Origin: Pelagibacteraceae bacterium AG-349-E10
GTDB taxonomy: Bacteria; Pseudomonadota; Alphaproteobacteria; HIMB59
Direction: 5' to 3'
NCBI GenBank assembly: GCA_003281065.1
Contig: QCDA01000004.1
Span: forward strand, 1 to 64,000
Length of the DNA: 64,000 nt
In this document: piece by piece, positions 7,741 to 16,410 of the stretch
How positions within the stretch are numbered: position 1 is the stretch's first letter
Layout of the letters: each line of letters starts with the position of its first letter
Notes under the pieces: generated by a model
Seen by the model: only the letters and a program-made list of their open reading frames with translations
The model's database searches: none
Told to the model about the DNA's origin: nothing
Translations under genes and position numbers: made by a program

Positions 7741-9043
7741 ATTTCTTTTCGTCGGTTGGTTTTATCTCTGATTTTACAGCATCGGTAACCCATTCTTTAT
7801 TTACCACTTCAGTTTTTTGATCACTTAGGTTTGCATCAAAACTAATTCTCTCAAGTATTTTTTCAAACATTGTTTGTAATCGTCGTGCACCAATATTTTC
7901 AACCTCAGTATTTATTTGTTCAGTGAGAGTCGCTATCTCTTCTAAAGCCTCATCTTCAAACTTTAATTCAATATTTTCTGTTGCAAATAATGACTTATAT
8001 TGTTTGGTTAAACTATTATCAGTTTCTTTTAAAATTCTGATAAAATCATCTTTTTTAAGTGCATTTAACCTTACTCTTACAGGTAATCTTCCTTGAAGTT
8101 CCGGGAGTAAATCACTTGGTTTGGATTGATGAAAAGCACCAGACGCAATAAATAAAATATGATTTGTTTCGATTGTTCCATATTTTGTGCTTACAACTGT
8201 ACCCTCAATAAGTGGTAGTAAATCTCTTTGCACACCTTCTCTTGAAACATCCCCACCTCGTCTCTCACTATTGGGTGCAATTTTGTCAATTTCATCTATA
8301 AAAACTATACCACTTTCCTGGACACTTTTAATTGCATTTTGAACAACATTTTGTTTTTCAGCGATTTTCTCAATTTCTTCTTGAATAAGCGGCTCATAAG
8401 CCTCACCTATTTTTAGTTTCGTTTTCTTTTTATTTTTTAAGCCTTTACCAAATATATCATTCATATTAATCATTCCCATTTGAGCACCAGGCATTCCTGG
8501 TATGTCCAATGATTGAAAAGGATTAGATTTTTGATCTAACGCTATTTCGATATCTTTATCATTAAGTTGATTATCTCTTAGCATTAACCGAAATTTTTCC
8601 TTAGTTTCTTCACTTGGATTGTCACCAAGCAGTGCTTTTAAAACAATTTCTTCTGCGTTTGTTTTAGCTTCATCTATAAAACGATCTCTTATCTTTTTCT
8701 TTTCTAAATTAATTGCAACTTCAATTAAATCCCTAATTATTTGTTCGACATCTCTTCCAACGTATCCAATTTCTGTAAATTTAGTTGCCTCTACTTTTAT
8801 AAACGGTGACTGTGTAAGTTTTGCTAATTTTCTTGCAATCTCAGTTTTACCACAACCTGTTGGCCCAATCATTAATATATTTTTTGGGATGATATCATCT
8901 CTGAGAGTCTCGTCTTTCACATTTAACCTTCTCCACCGATTTCGAAGAGCTATTGCGACTGCTTTTTTTGCATCATCTTGACCAATTACATAGCGGTCAA
9001 GTTCTTCTTTAATAACTTTTGGTGTAAGAGATTGGCTATCCAT
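7730..9043 (-). CDS. hslU: HslU, ATPase subunit of the HslUV protease
   Basis: 437 residues. Walker A GPTGCGKT is at 60-67, the Walker B stretch is GIVFIDEIDKI, and the intermediate domain lies between. The C-terminus ends KKFIL, the tail that docks into HslV and switches it on. HslU unfolds substrates and feeds them to the HslV chamber. The ATG overlaps the hslV stop by one base, so translation is coupled. The order hslV-hslU beside hisB is standard for the class. Confidence 0.98.
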   Translation of the reverse strand: MDSQSLTPKVIKEELDRYVIGQDDAKKAVAIALRNRWRRLNVKDETLRDDIIPKNILMIGPTGCGKTEIARKLAKLTQSPFIKVEATKFTEIGYVGRDVEQIIRDLIEVAINLEKKKIRDRFIDEAKTNAEEIVLKALLGDNPSEETKEKFRLMLRDNQLNDKDIEIALDQKSNPFQSLDIPGMPGAQMGMINMNDIFGKGLKNKKKTKLKIGEAYEPLIQEEIEKIAEKQNVVQNAIKSVQESGIVFIDEIDKIAPNSERRGGDVSREGVQRDLLPLIEGTVVSTKYGTIETNHILFIASGAFHQSKPSDLLPELQGRLPVRVRLNALKKDDFIRILKETDNSLTKQYKSLFATENIELKFEDEALEEIATLTEQINTEVENIGARRLQTMFEKILERISFDANLSDQKTEVVNKEWVTDAVKSEIKPTDEKKFIL

Positions 9044-9594
9044 TAAATTTTAATCTCTGAGATGTTTAGAGTATCATTTGTATAAATACAAAGCTCAGCT
9101 GCAACTTTAAGTGACTCTGCTGCAATTTCTTTTGCAGACAAATTAGATTTTCTTTTTAAAGCCCTTGCTGCGCTGAGGGCAAAGTTGCCACCTGATCCAA
9201 TTGCAACTATACCTTCTTGAGGTTCCAGAACGTCTCCTGTTCCACTAATAAGATATGTTTCATTTTTATCAGCTGCAATAATCATTGACTCCAATCTTCT
9301 AAGGTACCTATCGGTTCTCCAATCTTTAGCTAATTCGACACAAGCTCTTTTTAAATTATATGAAAATTCTTCGCACTTTTTCTCTAGTCTATCAAAAAGA
9401 GTTAATGCATCGGCGGTTGATCCAGCAAACCCAACAATAATTTGATCATTATGAAATGTTCTAATCTTATTGGCGTTTGACTTAATTACAGATGTACCCA
9501 AAGTTACTTGTCCGTCAGATGCTATAACAACACTCTCATTATCACGAACACAAACAACAGTTGTCGAGCGTATTATTGTTTTATTTTTATCCAT
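9043..9594 (-). CDS. hslV: HslV, peptidase subunit of the HslUV protease
   Basis: 183 residues. TTVVCVRDN begins at T11, so the catalytic N-terminal threonine is probably exposed by removing a ten-residue propeptide (MDKNKTIIRS). ASDGQVTLG, GFAGSTADALTLFDRLE and AIGSGGNFALSAARAL are the family blocks. It forms the double-hexamer proteolytic core. It is divergent from hisB with 38 bases between the start codons. Confidence 0.97.
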   Translation of the reverse strand: MDKNKTIIRSTTVVCVRDNESVVIASDGQVTLGTSVIKSNANKIRTFHNDQIIVGFAGSTADALTLFDRLEKKCEEFSYNLKRACVELAKDWRTDRYLRRLESMIIAADKNETYLISGTGDVLEPQEGIVAIGSGGNFALSAARALKRKSNLSAKEIAAESLKVAAELCIYTNDTLNISEIKI

Positions 9595-9632
9595 TATTCC
9601 TATAAATATAGGTACTAAATAGCTGATTACAA

Positions 9633-10217
9633 ATGCGTGAATTTACATTTAATAGAGACACAAAAGAAACAAAAATATCAATAAAAATTAACCTTGATGG
9701 CTCAGGAGTAAATAAAATTGATACTGGAATTGCTTTTTTTGATCATATGCTTCAACAAATAAGTACCCACAGTTTGATAGATATAGATTTAAAATGTGAT
9801 GGCGACCTTAAAGTAGATATGCACCATACTGTTGAAGATGTTGGCATTACTTTAGGTGAGAGTATAAAAAACGCACTTGGTGATAAAAAAGGTATTACAC
9901 GATTCGCATACTCTTATGTTTCTTTTGATGAAACATTAACAAGATCAGTTATAGACTTGTGTAATCGCCCCTATTTTATTTGGAATGTAAAAACATCTCT
10001 AGAAAAAGTCGGTGATATGGATCAAGAGTTATTTTCAGAATTTTTTAAATCTTTAGTTACTGAGTCAAGAATGAATTGTCATATTGAAACATTATATGGA
10101 AAAAATAATCACCATATTATTGAAAGCTGCTTTAAATCATTTGCACTATCCTTGAAAAAAGCAATATCTATTGATCCCAGAAAAACAAATATCCCGAGCT
10201 CTAAAGGAAAACTTTGA
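9633..10217 (+). CDS. hisB: Imidazoleglycerol-phosphate dehydratase
   Basis: 194 residues, the monofunctional type. Metal-binding histidine motifs are FFDHMLQQISTHS and DMHHTVEDVG, with the second-half equivalents MNCHIETLYG and NNHHIIESCFKS. It dehydrates imidazole-glycerol phosphate in histidine synthesis. It leads hisB-hisH-hisA-hisF, each overlapping the next by a few bases. No hisE follows hisF here, although it often does in relatives. Confidence 0.97.
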   Translation: MREFTFNRDTKETKISIKINLDGSGVNKIDTGIAFFDHMLQQISTHSLIDIDLKCDGDLKVDMHHTVEDVGITLGESIKNALGDKKGITRFAYSYVSFDETLTRSVIDLCNRPYFIWNVKTSLEKVGDMDQELFSEFFKSLVTESRMNCHIETLYGKNNHHIIESCFKSFALSLKKAISIDPRKTNIPSSKGKL

Positions 10218-10843
10218 AAAAAAAAGTCATAGGACTTATTGACGGGCAATCTGGAAATATTGGATCAATTAATAAAGCAATCAAAGATATTATTAAAGGA
10301 AGGCCATATCAATTAAAGATCATTAAAAGTCATTTTAATTATACTTCGTTTGATAAAATCATTTTGCCTGGACAAGGTGCTTATGCCACTCTTATGTCAA
10401 ATTTGAAAAAATTAAAAATTATTCAACCATTAAAAAAATACTTAAATAATAACTCTTCATACTTAGGTATATGCGTTGGTATGCAAATTTTATCTGATTG
10501 GGGCTATGAGGATAAGACTACAAGAGGATTAGGAATTATTAGTGGAGATATCAAAAAATTTAGAAATAAAAAACTTATAATTCCTCATATGGGCTGGAAT
10601 ACTATTAACTTAAACAAAGATGACACTATTATTGAAAACAATTTTGACAAGAAGGATTTTTATTTTGTACATAGTTATATTTTTCAAAACATTAAAAAAT
10701 CAGATGTTTTAGCTTTCACTCTTTATGGTAAAAAATTCCCTTCTATTGTAAAGAAAGGCAATATTTACGGAGTGCAATTTCATCCTGAAAAAAGCCACAA
10801 ACACGGACTAAATTTGATAAAAAATTATATTTTGAAATCATGA
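10214..10843 (+). CDS. hisH: Imidazole glycerol phosphate synthase, glutaminase subunit HisH
   Basis: 209 residues from a TTG start that overlaps the hisB stop (TTGA). This class I glutamine amidotransferase has its nucleophile at C87 in LGICVGMQ and H190/E192 in QFHPEKS, completing the triad. PGQGAY is the oxyanion-strand region. It supplies ammonia to HisF. The use of TTG with a four-base overlap implies translational coupling to hisB. Confidence 0.96.
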   Translation: MKKKVIGLIDGQSGNIGSINKAIKDIIKGRPYQLKIIKSHFNYTSFDKIILPGQGAYATLMSNLKKLKIIQPLKKYLNNNSSYLGICVGMQILSDWGYEDKTTRGLGIISGDIKKFRNKKLIIPHMGWNTINLNKDDTIIENNFDKKDFYFVHSYIFQNIKKSDVLAFTLYGKKFPSIVKKGNIYGVQFHPEKSHKHGLNLIKNYILKS

Positions 10844-11550
10844 ATATATTCCCAGCAATTGACATAATAGATGGAAAGTGTGTGAGATTAAAAAAAGGTA
10901 TCGCCGATGATAAAACAATCTATCAGTATTCTCCTCTTGATATGGCTAAAACATATCAAGATGCAGGTTTCAATACCATCCACGTTGTCGACTTAGACGC
11001 TACTTTAGGCAAAGGCAATAACAATCAAGTTCTGAGCCAGATTAGAAGAAAAATTGATATTAATATTGAAGTTGCTGGCGGTATAAGAAGTAAAGATGCT
11101 ATTATTGATAAAATTAATGAAGGGTTTGATACAATTGTAATTGGAACTTTTGCAATAAAGAATATTGATGACGTTTTAAATTTTGACGACTCTTTAATTG
11201 AAAAATTATCTATCGCTTTAGATATAAAAGATAATCAAATTGCTTCTCACGGTTGGCAAGAAACAACCAATCAATCTTTACAGAATATTCTAGGCAAATA
11301 TAACAACCGGCCTATTCATTCCTACTTTGTAACTGACGTTGCAAACGATGGTATGTTGTCTGGCTTAAATATGGAAACGTTTACTTCCATAAAAAAATTA
11401 ACTGACAAACACATTACTATCGGAGGAGGAGTTAAGGATCTTAAAGATATTGAATTGAGTAGATCAAACGGTTTTAATAATGTTGTTGTAGGTAAAGCAA
11501 TATACGAAAATAAAATATCTATAAATAGTCTGGTCCAGTTTAATGCTTAA
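10840..11550 (+). CDS. hisA: Phosphoribosyl-formimino-AICAR-phosphate isomerase HisA
   Basis: 236 residues with the (beta/alpha)8 fold shared with HisF. PAIDIIDGKCVRLKKG contains the first catalytic Asp, VVDLDATLG the second strand, and VAGGIRSKDAI and IGGGVKDLKDI are the two phosphate-binding loops. YFVTDVANDGMLSG holds the second catalytic Asp. It catalyses the Amadori rearrangement of ProFAR. It overlaps hisH by four bases and hisF by eight. Confidence 0.96.
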   Translation: MNIFPAIDIIDGKCVRLKKGIADDKTIYQYSPLDMAKTYQDAGFNTIHVVDLDATLGKGNNNQVLSQIRRKIDINIEVAGGIRSKDAIIDKINEGFDTIVIGTFAIKNIDDVLNFDDSLIEKLSIALDIKDNQIASHGWQETTNQSLQNILGKYNNRPIHSYFVTDVANDGMLSGLNMETFTSIKKLTDKHITIGGGVKDLKDIELSRSNGFNNVVVGKAIYENKISINSLVQFNA

Positions 11551-12295
11551 GACAAGAATAATTCCATGCCTTGACGTTATTAAAAATAAAGTTGTTAAGG
11601 GTGTTAATTTTAAAAATATAAGAGTAATGGGTAACGCAGTTGAAATGGCAAAATATTACTCTTTATCAGGGGCTGATGAACTTTGTATGCTTGATATAAA
11701 TGCATCATATCAAAATAGAAAAACATTTATTAAAACTGTTGAATCAATAGCTAAGGTTATAAACATCCCTTTAACTGTAGGAGGAGGTGTTTCAGATCTG
11801 AGCGATATAACAGATTTGCTTAATGCTGGAGCAGATAAAGTATCAATTAATTCCGCAGCAGTAAAAAATCCAAAATTAATAAGACAAGCCTCATTGAGAC
11901 ATGGCTCTCAATGCATAGTCGTAGCAATTGATGGAAAAAGGCATAAAAATAAAATGAAAGTTGTCATCAAAGGTGGAAGAGAAATTACCAAAAATGAACT
12001 TATTACTTGGGCAAAACAAGTACAATCTCTTGGTGCCGGAGAAATATTATTGACCTCAATGGATACAGATGGTGTTCAAAATGGTTTCGATAGCAATATG
12101 CTAAAAAAAGTAACCAGTAATGTAGGTATTCCTGTAATCGCTAGTGGTGGTGTCGGAAGTCTTGAGCATTTTTATTTAGGTCATTTGACAAAATCCACTG
12201 GTTTGTTAGCTGCGAGCGTATTTCACTCTAGAAAATATAAAATTAAGACTGTAAAAAAATATCTTAGTAGTAAAGGTGTTCCTGTTAGATTATGA
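11543..12295 (+). CDS. hisF: Imidazole glycerol phosphate synthase, cyclase subunit HisF
   Basis: 250 residues. IIPCLDVIKNKVVKG carries catalytic Asp11, and VVAIDGKR the second catalytic Asp. VGGGVSDLSDI and IASGGVGSLEH are the phosphate-binding loops. It closes the imidazole ring using ammonia channelled from HisH and releases AICAR to purine synthesis. The stop overlaps the HIT gene start by four bases. Confidence 0.97.
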   Translation: MLKTRIIPCLDVIKNKVVKGVNFKNIRVMGNAVEMAKYYSLSGADELCMLDINASYQNRKTFIKTVESIAKVINIPLTVGGGVSDLSDITDLLNAGADKVSINSAAVKNPKLIRQASLRHGSQCIVVAIDGKRHKNKMKVVIKGGREITKNELITWAKQVQSLGAGEILLTSMDTDGVQNGFDSNMLKKVTSNVGIPVIASGGVGSLEHFYLGHLTKSTGLLAASVFHSRKYKIKTVKKYLSSKGVPVRL

Positions 12296-12627
12296 GTTAT
12301 GATCAAGAAAATATTTTTGCAAAAATTTTAAAAGGTGAAATTCCTTGTGATAAGGTTTTTGAAAATGAGCATGTACTTTCATTCAAAGATATTAGCCCAA
12401 AAGCAAAAACACATATCTTAATTATACCTAAGAAACCCCTACTTGATATTTCTGATTTCTTACAAAATGCAGACAGCTTATTTCAAACCAATTTTTGGAA
12501 ATCAGTCGATGAAATTATAGATACTTTAGGTTTAAGAGATAAAGGTTTTCAAATTAAAACACATAAAGGCAAAGACGGTGGTCAAGAGGTTTTTCATTTC
12601 CATTTACATTTGCTATCGAATGCTTAA
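12292..12627 (+). CDS. HIT-family (HinT-like) nucleotide hydrolase
   Basis: 111 residues. The histidine-triad motif HFHLHLL places H102, H104 and H106 near the C-terminus; the N-terminal NIFAKILKGEIPCDKVFENEHVL is typical of HinT, here cited by its ends N7 and L29. HinT-type proteins hydrolyse AMP-phosphoramidates and aminoacyl-adenylates. It overlaps hisF by four bases as the last gene of the his group, its usual place in alphaproteobacteria, although hisE between them is missing. Confidence 0.92.
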   Translation: MSYDQENIFAKILKGEIPCDKVFENEHVLSFKDISPKAKTHILIIPKKPLLDISDFLQNADSLFQTNFWKSVDEIIDTLGLRDKGFQIKTHKGKDGGQEVFHFHLHLLSNA

Positions 12628-13191
12628 TTACCTAGCTTGAATATAATTTATGATATCTAAAACACCTTTAATATCTTTAGCATGATCGATAACTCTATTG
12701 ATCTCTTGCTCATCACTTGACACCCCAAATAGATAAACAATTTGTTTTTGTACTTCAAAATCATACTTAAACTTCTTTATATTCGAGTCAGTAAATATCT
12801 TTGTATAAAGTTGTGTGCTAATAAACTTATCTTTAGCTATATCATCAAGTCCGTATCCCGTATCAATTGAAATTTCATTAAGAACCTCAATAACACCATC
12901 TTGTTTCCAAGCCAGTCTCACAGCTTCTAACCTCATATCCCCATAAGGAACAACTCCTGTTAGCAATACCTTTCCTAATTCGACTTCAACATCAATCCTA
13001 GTAAATAGAGTTGCATCATATGAAAAGTATTTTTCTTTAATACCAAGTTTAATTGTGGCATCGTCCCAACTTTCACTAAATGTTTTTTCATCTTCGTTTT
13101 CCTTAATTACAGTTTTTGCTCCTGTAGTTACAAGAGATGGTCCACAACCAATAAAAAATACTGACAATAGAATTATAAAATGCTTAGTCAT
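12628..13191 (-). CDS. DolP-like lipoprotein with two BON domains
   Basis: 187 residues. The lipoprotein signal has FFIGC with lipidated C16, followed by two tandem BON domains (about 40-105 and 110-185) with the typical GxVLLTGVV and VYLFGVSS strands. The architecture matches DolP (YraP), an outer-membrane lipoprotein that supports envelope integrity. It abuts the HIT gene tail to tail and overlaps rsmI by eight bases. In enterobacteria dolP also sits near rsmI and lpoA, which supports the call. Confidence 0.85.
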   Translation of the reverse strand: MTKHFIILLSVFFIGCGPSLVTTGAKTVIKENEDEKTFSESWDDATIKLGIKEKYFSYDATLFTRIDVEVELGKVLLTGVVPYGDMRLEAVRLAWKQDGVIEVLNEISIDTGYGLDDIAKDKFISTQLYTKIFTDSNIKKFKYDFEVQKQIVYLFGVSSDEQEINRVIDHAKDIKGVLDIINYIQAR

Positions 13192-14002
13192 TTTTTAAAT
13201 CAATTGATAATTTATAAAAATCATTTCTTGATATTTTATACTTACTTTTAAGCTGTTGATAAGCCTTTTTTACACCTACCTCATTAATTATCTCCTTAAT
13301 CTCTTTAAAATTAAAAACTTCAATCTTGTCAGTCTCTTTTTCAATGTTCACAGCTAAAACTAACTCACCTTTAATTCCAGAGTAATTGAAATTTTCATAA
13401 TTTTTGTAATCTATATGTATTCTTTCCTCAAATAGTTTTGTCAGTTCTTTAAGTATTACAATTTCAAATGTTTCAGAAATAGAGGCAATAGCATAAACAT
13501 CCTTACGTAATTGCTGTTTAGTTGAATAAATTATTAAATTATTAATTTTGTTCTCTAAGAGTGTTTTTTCTTTATGTTCTTTTTTTTTGGGAAGAAATCC
13601 AATAAAGGTAAATTTTTTTTTATTTAAAAAACCACTTAGTTGAATGCCTGAGATTAAGGCGCTAGCACCAGGTATTGAATATACATTTACATGATTTTCA
13701 AACAAAAAATTTATTAATTGGTTTCCAGGATCAGATATAAGTGGAGAACCAGAGTCTGATATCAATGATATCACTTGATTAGATTTTAATAATTTATATA
13801 TGTAATCTTTCTTTTTGTTAAAGTCGTGATCAGTGTACTTAGATAATGATGTTTTGATATCATATCTTTTCAAAAGCTTTTTACTATTTGTGGTGTTCTC
13901 ACATAAAATTAAATTAGAATTTTTTAAAACATTTATAGCTCTTAATGTGATATCATCCAAATTTCCTATGGGAGTTGAAACTAAATAGAGACCCGGGTTC
14001 AT
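13184..14002 (-). CDS. rsmI: RsmI, 16S rRNA C1402 2'-O-methyltransferase
   Basis: 272 residues from ATG at 14000-14002, giving MNPGLYLVSTPIGNLDDITLRA, cited here by MNPGLYLV and STPIGNL. The frame is open to 14038 but would add 12 non-conserved residues and run into the divergent gene. Further tetrapyrrole-methylase-fold blocks are SLISDSGSPLISDPG, IPGASALISG and FIGFLPKKK. It methylates the ribose of C1402 in the ribosomal P site. Its start codon is one base away from the start of the divergent lipoprotein gene. Confidence 0.95.
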   Translation of the reverse strand: MNPGLYLVSTPIGNLDDITLRAINVLKNSNLILCENTTNSKKLLKRYDIKTSLSKYTDHDFNKKKDYIYKLLKSNQVISLISDSGSPLISDPGNQLINFLFENHVNVYSIPGASALISGIQLSGFLNKKKFTFIGFLPKKKEHKEKTLLENKINNLIIYSTKQQLRKDVYAIASISETFEIVILKELTKLFEERIHIDYKNYENFNYSGIKGELVLAVNIEKETDKIEVFNFKEIKEIINEVGVKKAYQQLKSKYKISRNDFYKLSIDLKND

Positions 14003-14003
14003 T

Positions 14004-15080
14004 ATGAGTTTATTTAAAAATATAATTATATTACTCACATTAATATCATTTTTTAGTTGTGCCCCAACAACAATCGAGAAAAAAAAGCCGATTGAAAAAG
14101 CACCAGAAAAAGTTGAAGAGATAGAAATTGTTGAAGAGAAAGAGGAGGAAATAGAGAAAGTTGAGACAATAAAGAAGCCATCAAAACCCGGAGATAAAAT
14201 AATAGATTTTAATAATATCGATAAAATAATTGTTTTTTTATCAGACGATGAAATTTTAACATCCTTGTTTTATGATGTTTTTATAAAAGAAATCTATAAC
14301 TTTCCCGATATCCAAAAAATAGAATTTATCTATTCAATTGATGAAATACAAAACCCAATCAACAATTCTCTAATTATAGGCCCAACCAATTCAAAAGATT
14401 TGTTCGACTTGCCAAATACACTTGGTGAAAATACATTTACGATTTCTTTATCAAATGACTTCTCTGTAATGAATAAGTATGCAGATAATGAAATCATTTT
14501 TGTATTTAGCAGCCCTTACCAACACGTTGAAATACTTGGGGATTATATCAATTCATCAAACTCACTTGGTGTATTATATAAACAAAACGAATATGGATTA
14601 AAATTATTTGAATATTTTAAAGATACCTACCCATTAAATTATATTAAATCATCTCCATTTGGAGACAGCGCAGTAGATTTAGAATTATCAGTGAAGTTGA
14701 TGGGAGACTTAAATACATATGACAACATAATTATTTTTGATGATACTTTTAGCTATAAAGATTTAGTAGGATATTTAGCAACAGAGGACGGAACTTATCC
14801 TCTTGAGAGAATATTCCTAATTGACAATTTTTTAGAGCAAAGAAAGAATTTAGAAAATTATTATAAGCCTATTAATCGGACTTTCTTGCAAAATATCGAT
14901 TTGACTGCCATGGATGAACCGCATCGGGAGTTTTTCTTCAGGATCTCAGTAAAGACATCACTTACTATTGCTAATCAAATTCTAAAAAACAATTTTTTAC
15001 CAAGCGCTATTGATTTAGAGGATTTTGGAAGATTGCCACTAGAAAATATGATGATTAATTATCCTGTAATATTTGATTAG
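14004..15080 (+). CDS. LpoA-like lipoprotein (putative penicillin-binding-protein activator)
   Basis: 358 residues. The lipobox ends FFSC, with lipid-attached C19. A Glu/Lys-rich linker (25-60) is probably unstructured and spans the periplasm. The rest has the look of a type I periplasmic-binding fold (IIGPTNSKDLFDL, LGVLYKQNEYGLKLFEYF). In the LpoA (YraM) family this fold activates peptidoglycan synthase PBP1A. Gene context (divergent rsmI, nearby DolP-like protein) is the main support; sequence identity is weak. It is shorter than E. coli LpoA, lacking the N-terminal TPR domain. Confidence 0.7.
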   Translation: MSLFKNIIILLTLISFFSCAPTTIEKKKPIEKAPEKVEEIEIVEEKEEEIEKVETIKKPSKPGDKIIDFNNIDKIIVFLSDDEILTSLFYDVFIKEIYNFPDIQKIEFIYSIDEIQNPINNSLIIGPTNSKDLFDLPNTLGENTFTISLSNDFSVMNKYADNEIIFVFSSPYQHVEILGDYINSSNSLGVLYKQNEYGLKLFEYFKDTYPLNYIKSSPFGDSAVDLELSVKLMGDLNTYDNIIIFDDTFSYKDLVGYLATEDGTYPLERIFLIDNFLEQRKNLENYYKPINRTFLQNIDLTAMDEPHREFFFRISVKTSLTIANQILKNNFLPSAIDLEDFGRLPLENMMINYPVIFD

Positions 15081-15654
15081 ATAATTTTTTAAAAGCTTCA
15101 TACCTGTGAGAATTTAATAATTTTTGTTTCTTATCCATTTCTGCGAATGTCTTATTATTATTTTTAGGAATAAAATATGGATCATAACCAAAACCATTAT
15201 TGCCTATCTTATCTTTTATTATAAAGCCCGGTATGGATCCTGATACCTTATATTTTTTGTTTTTTCCTAAAACGCAAATAGAACAATAAAAAGTAGCATC
15301 AACATAGCTTAAGTTTTCAAATTTATTAAAAATAAAATCTATAACCTTTTGCTCCCCTCCTAATTTTTTTGCCTCTCTTGCCGTTTTTATCCCTGGATAG
15401 TTATTTAATTTATTTACAACAAATCCACTATCATCACATAGTACTAGTGTATTTGTTTTACTTAAAAAATATTTCGATTTAATTTCACAATTTTCTTCAA
15501 AAGTTTCACCATCTTCTGTAGGTTCACCAATATTTTTAAATTCATTTAGATTTAAAAATTCATATTCACTAAATAGATTGAAAAGATTTATATAAAAAAT
15601 AAACTCTTCTAATTTTCCAATATTATTAGTGCCAAGTAATAAATTATTTTTCAA
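15055..15654 (-). CDS. rdgB: RdgB/HAM1 non-canonical purine NTP pyrophosphatase
   Basis: 199 residues from a TTG at 15652-15654, giving MKNNLLLGTNNIGKLEEF; the frame stays open to 15699, but that part lies within rph and lacks similarity to the family. The N-terminal TNNIGK is the substrate loop, DDSGFVVNKLNNYPG the metal-binding block, and NGFGYDPYFIP the specificity block. It hydrolyses dITP and XTP to keep them out of DNA. The start overlaps the rph stop by 11 bases. Its 3' end overlaps the lipoprotein gene by 26 bases, tail to tail. Confidence 0.93.
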   Translation of the reverse strand: MKNNLLLGTNNIGKLEEFIFYINLFNLFSEYEFLNLNEFKNIGEPTEDGETFEENCEIKSKYFLSKTNTLVLCDDSGFVVNKLNNYPGIKTAREAKKLGGEQKVIDFIFNKFENLSYVDATFYCSICVLGKNKKYKVSGSIPGFIIKDKIGNNGFGYDPYFIPKNNNKTFAEMDKKQKLLNSHRYEAFKKLSNQILQDN

Positions 15655-16369
15655 TTGCCAAATTTTGAATATTGAAAATTTCTGGCATAGATCTTTCAAC
15701 TAGTTCTATAAAACTCATAATAGTTTTTTTGCTAAATTTAGACTCTTCACCAGTTGATTGAAACTCAATAAATTGACCATCATTTGCCATTACCACATTG
15801 CAATCTACTTCAGCACTTGAGTCTTCAATATAGTTTAAATCTATGCATGATGTTCCTTTAACAACACCAACCGATATTGCTGCAACTTGATTTACTATAA
15901 TTGCTTTTGATAAATTAAATTTATTTTTGAATTCATTAATTGATCGAACAAGACTAACGTATCCACCAATGATAGATGCTGTCCTTGTCCCTCCATCAGC
16001 ACTAATCACATCACAATCAACCTTGATAGTTTTTTCCCCAAGTACATCTAAATTTACAGCACACCTTAAACTTCTTCCAATAAGTCTCTGAATTTCTTGT
16101 GTTCTTCCAGATTGCCTACCTTTGGCCGCCTCTCTGTCCATTCTTTCAGATGTAGAAGAAGGTAACATACCATATTCTGCAGTTAACCAACCTTTCCCAG
16201 AATTTCTTAAAAATCCAGGAACTCTATCTTCAATAATCGCTGAGCAACAAACATGAGTATTTCCTAATTTAACTAAACATGATGATTGATTATTTGGTTG
16301 AAAGCCTGGAATTATTTCTAAATTTCTAATTTTAGAGAGTTCTCTATCATTTCTTGTATATCCAGACAT
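15644..16369 (-). CDS. rph: RNase PH
   Basis: 241 residues, the usual length. Family blocks include GNTHVCCSAIIEDRVPGF, MLPSSTSERMDREAAKGR, RSLRCAVNLDVLG and CDVISADGGTRTASI. It is a phosphorolytic 3' exoribonuclease trimming tRNA precursors. It is divergent from hrcA with 41 bases between and is followed by rdgB, as in most alphaproteobacteria. Confidence 0.97.
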   Translation of the reverse strand: MSGYTRNDRELSKIRNLEIIPGFQPNNQSSCLVKLGNTHVCCSAIIEDRVPGFLRNSGKGWLTAEYGMLPSSTSERMDREAAKGRQSGRTQEIQRLIGRSLRCAVNLDVLGEKTIKVDCDVISADGGTRTASIIGGYVSLVRSINEFKNKFNLSKAIIVNQVAAISVGVVKGTSCIDLNYIEDSSAEVDCNVVMANDGQFIEFQSTGEESKFSKKTIMSFIELVERSMPEIFNIQNLAIEK

Positions 16370-16410
16370 TTATGTTTTATAATTTTAAATTATAAGATTA
16401 ATTAAGATTA

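Noticed and set aside
9595..9632. CCTATAAATATAGG inverted repeat between hslV and hisB as an operator
   Set aside because: The stem is only five bases in very AT-rich DNA, and nothing links it to a known regulator; it may simply be part of overlapping promoters.
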